A stretch of 6,764 nt of DNA. Origin: an uncultured Collinsella sp. (GTDB lineage: Bacteria > Actinomycetota > Coriobacteriia > Coriobacteriales > Coriobacteriaceae). A program made the translations under genes and the position numbers. Below the pieces are notes generated by a model. It had not been told where the DNA came from and did not search any database. It saw nothing but the letters and a program-made list of their open reading frames with translations. Positions 5,131 to 6,764 of this stretch are shown one piece after another. How positions within the stretch are numbered: the stretch's first letter is position 1; every line of letters starts with the position of its first letter. The stretch spans positions 1 to 6,764 of the forward strand of contig USHF01000083.1 in assembly GCA_900554465.1 (NCBI GenBank). The letters are read 5' to 3'.

Positions 5131-6531
5131 GTGTGCGCGATAATTCACTTTGGAACTGACGGTTGGCGAGCTCGCGTCGACGGAGACTTTACTATCAACA
5201 ACGTCGCTCGTGTCACTGATGCTATCGGCAGGCTATGGCAAAAGACGAATCCCGGTAAAACGGTATATGTAGGATTTGATACTCGGCCGCAAGCGCGCGA
5301 GTTCGCCGAGCTCGCGGCGGGCGTGATTGCCGCCCACGGGCTCGATGCCGTGCTCGTGTCTCGACCGGTGCCGACTCCCGCTCTTACGTGGGCGGCTGCG
5401 TATGACGGCGAGGCATGCGGCGCGCTTATGGTGACGGGCTCACATCATCCGCAGGGCTATCTATGCCTCAAGCTGCGGATGGGTGATGGCTCGACGGCCA
5501 ACCAGGATGTCATCGAAGAGCTCGAGGAGACGATGGCCGCCGAGCCGCTGGGGCTTGAGGGGCAATACCGCACGGCAGATATCATTCCCGACTATATGCG
5601 AGCGGTGGCATCGTTTGTCGACGCGGATGCCATTCGCGCCGCGCATATGCGTGTGGTGGTTGACCCCATGGGCGGAGCTGCGCAGGGATATCTTGCCGAC
5701 TTGCTTCGAGAGATTGGCGTCGAAGTCCACGAGATTCACGCCGACGAGACGACCGATAGGGGAGATATCTGCCCCGACCCGGTCGAGCCGTGGGTGGATG
5801 CTTGTGAGCGCGCAGTTGTCGAAGACGGGGCGTGCGCCGGTCTGGTGACTGATGGCGACGCCGATCGTATCGGCGCGGTTGATGAGCGCGGCAGATATAT
5901 ACATCCACATCAGATCATGGCGCTCGTTTTGGGCGATTTGGTCCAGTATCGCGATCTGAAGGGACGCGTCGTCGTCAACCTTTCATGCTCCACGCTTGTG
6001 CGTCGCATTGCCGAGGCGCTCGGCTGCCGCGTGGTCATCAAGCCCGTCGGTTTTAAATATATAGCCGCCGAGATGAAGAAGGGCGGCGTTCTCGTGGGCG
6101 GTGAAGAGGCCGGTGGTATCGGTATCGCCGCGCACATGCCCGAGCGCGACGGCATCCTTGCCTGCCTGATTTTGTGCGAGCTCATGGCCAAGACCGGCGC
6201 GCCCTTGGGCGTGCTTATCGATCAGCTCGAGGCGAGCTTTGGCAAGACGAGTTACGGACGTCGAGATTTGCGCCTTGAGGCCGAGGATGCCGAGACGTTG
6301 CGCACGCTGCTTCCCGGAGTGAATCCCAAGTCGATATGCGGCAAGGTACCGCAGAGCGTAAGTCATATGGATGGCTTGCGTCTGGCATTTGAAGATGACA
6401 CCTGGCTGCTGATCCGTCCCAGCGGGACCGAACCGGTGGTGCGCGTGTACGCCGAGGGCTTTTCGGTGGAGGAGCGTGATGAGCTGCTGGATGCCGGCTG
6501 CGCTTTGGCCAGGGGTGCATATCGGCTGTAG
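5131..6531 (+). CDS. Phosphoglucomutase/phosphomannomutase family (alpha-D-phosphohexomutase)
   Basis: These cytoplasmic Mg-dependent enzymes interconvert hexose 6- and 1-phosphates and feed nucleotide-sugar, glycogen or envelope-polymer synthesis. The 466-residue product has family length with the four domain signatures in order. They are FGTDGWR (7-13), the phosphoserine loop TGSHHP (102-107, Ser104), the metal loop DGDADR (241-246), the sugar loop GGEEAGGIG (323-331), and the phosphate loop RPSGTEPVVRVY (429-440). The sugar loop has Ala and Gly where GEESGH is common. With the following HMPERDGILA it resembles the GEESGG..HIPERDG subgroup rather than GlmM, so glucose- or mannose-phosphate is a likelier substrate than glucosamine-phosphate. 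The start is GTG 5131: GAGG at 5118-5121 leaves 9 nt, and FGTDGW then lies near the N-terminus as in relatives. Reading on to 5053 would add 26 residues without family similarity. It stands alone between a terminator and a putative rRNA leader. Confidence 0.93.
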   Translation: MCAIIHFGTDGWRARVDGDFTINNVARVTDAIGRLWQKTNPGKTVYVGFDTRPQAREFAELAAGVIAAHGLDAVLVSRPVPTPALTWAAAYDGEACGALMVTGSHHPQGYLCLKLRMGDGSTANQDVIEELEETMAAEPLGLEGQYRTADIIPDYMRAVASFVDADAIRAAHMRVVVDPMGGAAQGYLADLLREIGVEVHEIHADETTDRGDICPDPVEPWVDACERAVVEDGACAGLVTDGDADRIGAVDERGRYIHPHQIMALVLGDLVQYRDLKGRVVVNLSCSTLVRRIAEALGCRVVIKPVGFKYIAAEMKKGGVLVGGEEAGGIGIAAHMPERDGILACLILCELMAKTGAPLGVLIDQLEASFGKTSYGRRDLRLEAEDAETLRTLLPGVNPKSICGKVPQSVSHMDGLRLAFEDDTWLLIRPSGTEPVVRVYAEGFSVEERDELLDAGCALARGAYRL

Positions 6532-6638
6532 CCAAGGGGCCTCTCTATATAAAGATGTGCTCGGCGAGCGGTAGCAAACGACTGGCAAACGTCAGTCAGA
6601 GGCATAGTTGTGTAGGAAATGTGTGCGCTCAGATTCCC

Positions 6639-6764
6639 GCCCCCGGGGGCCCTCCGGTCTGGCAATATATCTCCTTGCCGCGCGGCCCGGTCGAACCGGA
6701 TGGACCGCAAGGCGTGCACCTTGAGAACCGGATACTGCGAGGATGGACACATTCAGTGTCGCAT
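6639..6764 (+). promoter_or_regulatory. Putative rRNA operon leader (boxB-like hairpin plus boxA-like motif), incomplete at window end
   Basis: GCACCTTGAGAACCGGATA (6716-6734) closely resembles the conserved 'TTTGAGAACT.GATAG' segment I know from actinobacterial rRNA leaders and 16S-23S spacers, a NusB/NusE antitermination boxA region. Just upstream, CCTTGC (6673-6678) pairs with GCAAGG (6707-6712), enclosing CCGGT/ACCGG (6687-6691 with 6695-6699), like a boxB hairpin. A GC palindrome (6639-6650) and an AT-rich stretch CAATATAT (6663-6670), a possible -10, precede it. No rRNA sequence is inside the window, so 16S should begin beyond 6764. An alternative is a tRNA- or 23S-associated spacer copy. 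Confidence 0.5.

Noticed and set aside
4294..5148. 284-codon minus-strand frame across the methyltransferase 3' end and the following gap
   Set aside because: It runs antisense through a clear terminator (4982-5006) and the start of the next gene, and shows no family motif.
6685..6702. tRNA T-arm-like sequence CCGGTCGAACCGG
   Set aside because: The loop is only CGA, and there is no matching acceptor, D or anticodon arm. It fits the inner part of a boxB-like hairpin.
1..6764. CRISPR array, prophage, toxin-antitoxin or defence genes
   Set aside because: No regularly spaced repeats and no matching protein motifs were seen on either strand. All long frames are accounted for by housekeeping-type genes or their shadows.

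Overview
The window looks like one short-read contig from a high-GC Gram-positive bacterium. Gene content, GTG/TTG start candidates, and a Mycobacterium/Streptomyces-like 'TTGAGAAC.GGATA' rRNA-leader motif near the right end suggest Actinomycetota. The overall style fits Coriobacteriia (Collinsella-like), but that placement is inference, not shown. Bases 1-51 are not genomic: they are Illumina Nextera i5 adapter, index and Tn5 mosaic end, so biology starts at base 52.

Layout. (1) 53-1927, + strand: the 3' half of murA (peptidoglycan precursor synthesis), followed 12 nt later by a LytR-CpsA-Psr (LCP) membrane protein, together a cell-envelope transcription unit. (2) 1928-2261: a convergent intergenic region packed with structure: a 12-bp perfect hairpin right after the LCP stop, a roughly 99-nt hairpin with about 40 base pairs flanked by 5-bp direct repeats, a REP-like imperfect palindrome, and a strong minus-strand terminator. 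(3) 2262-3509, - strand: pepT, tripeptidase T. (4) 3510-3629: a divergent promoter region with a perfect 20-bp palindrome placed over the -35 positions of both predicted promoters. (5) 3630-4956, + strand: a DtxR/MntR-type metalloregulator and, 10 nt downstream, a single-domain zinc-dependent homocysteine S-methyltransferase, ended by a textbook terminator. (6) 5131-6531, + strand: an alpha-D-phosphohexomutase (phosphoglucomutase/phosphomannomutase family). (7) 6532-6764: a non-coding tail that resembles the leader of an rRNA operon, with a boxB-like hairpin and a boxA-like motif. A contig end at an rRNA repeat is typical of short-read assemblies.

How the genes work together. MurA makes the enolpyruvyl precursor of UDP-MurNAc, LCP proteins attach lipid-linked polymers to the wall, and the phosphohexomutase supplies sugar-1-phosphates for envelope glycans, so three of the six genes serve the envelope. 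The regulator, methyltransferase and pepT share one control region, which may link metal status, methionine formation and peptide use. No unambiguously new defence or mobile system is present. The best leads are the long intergenic hairpin, the bidirectional palindromic operator, and the regulator's mixed metal-ligand set.
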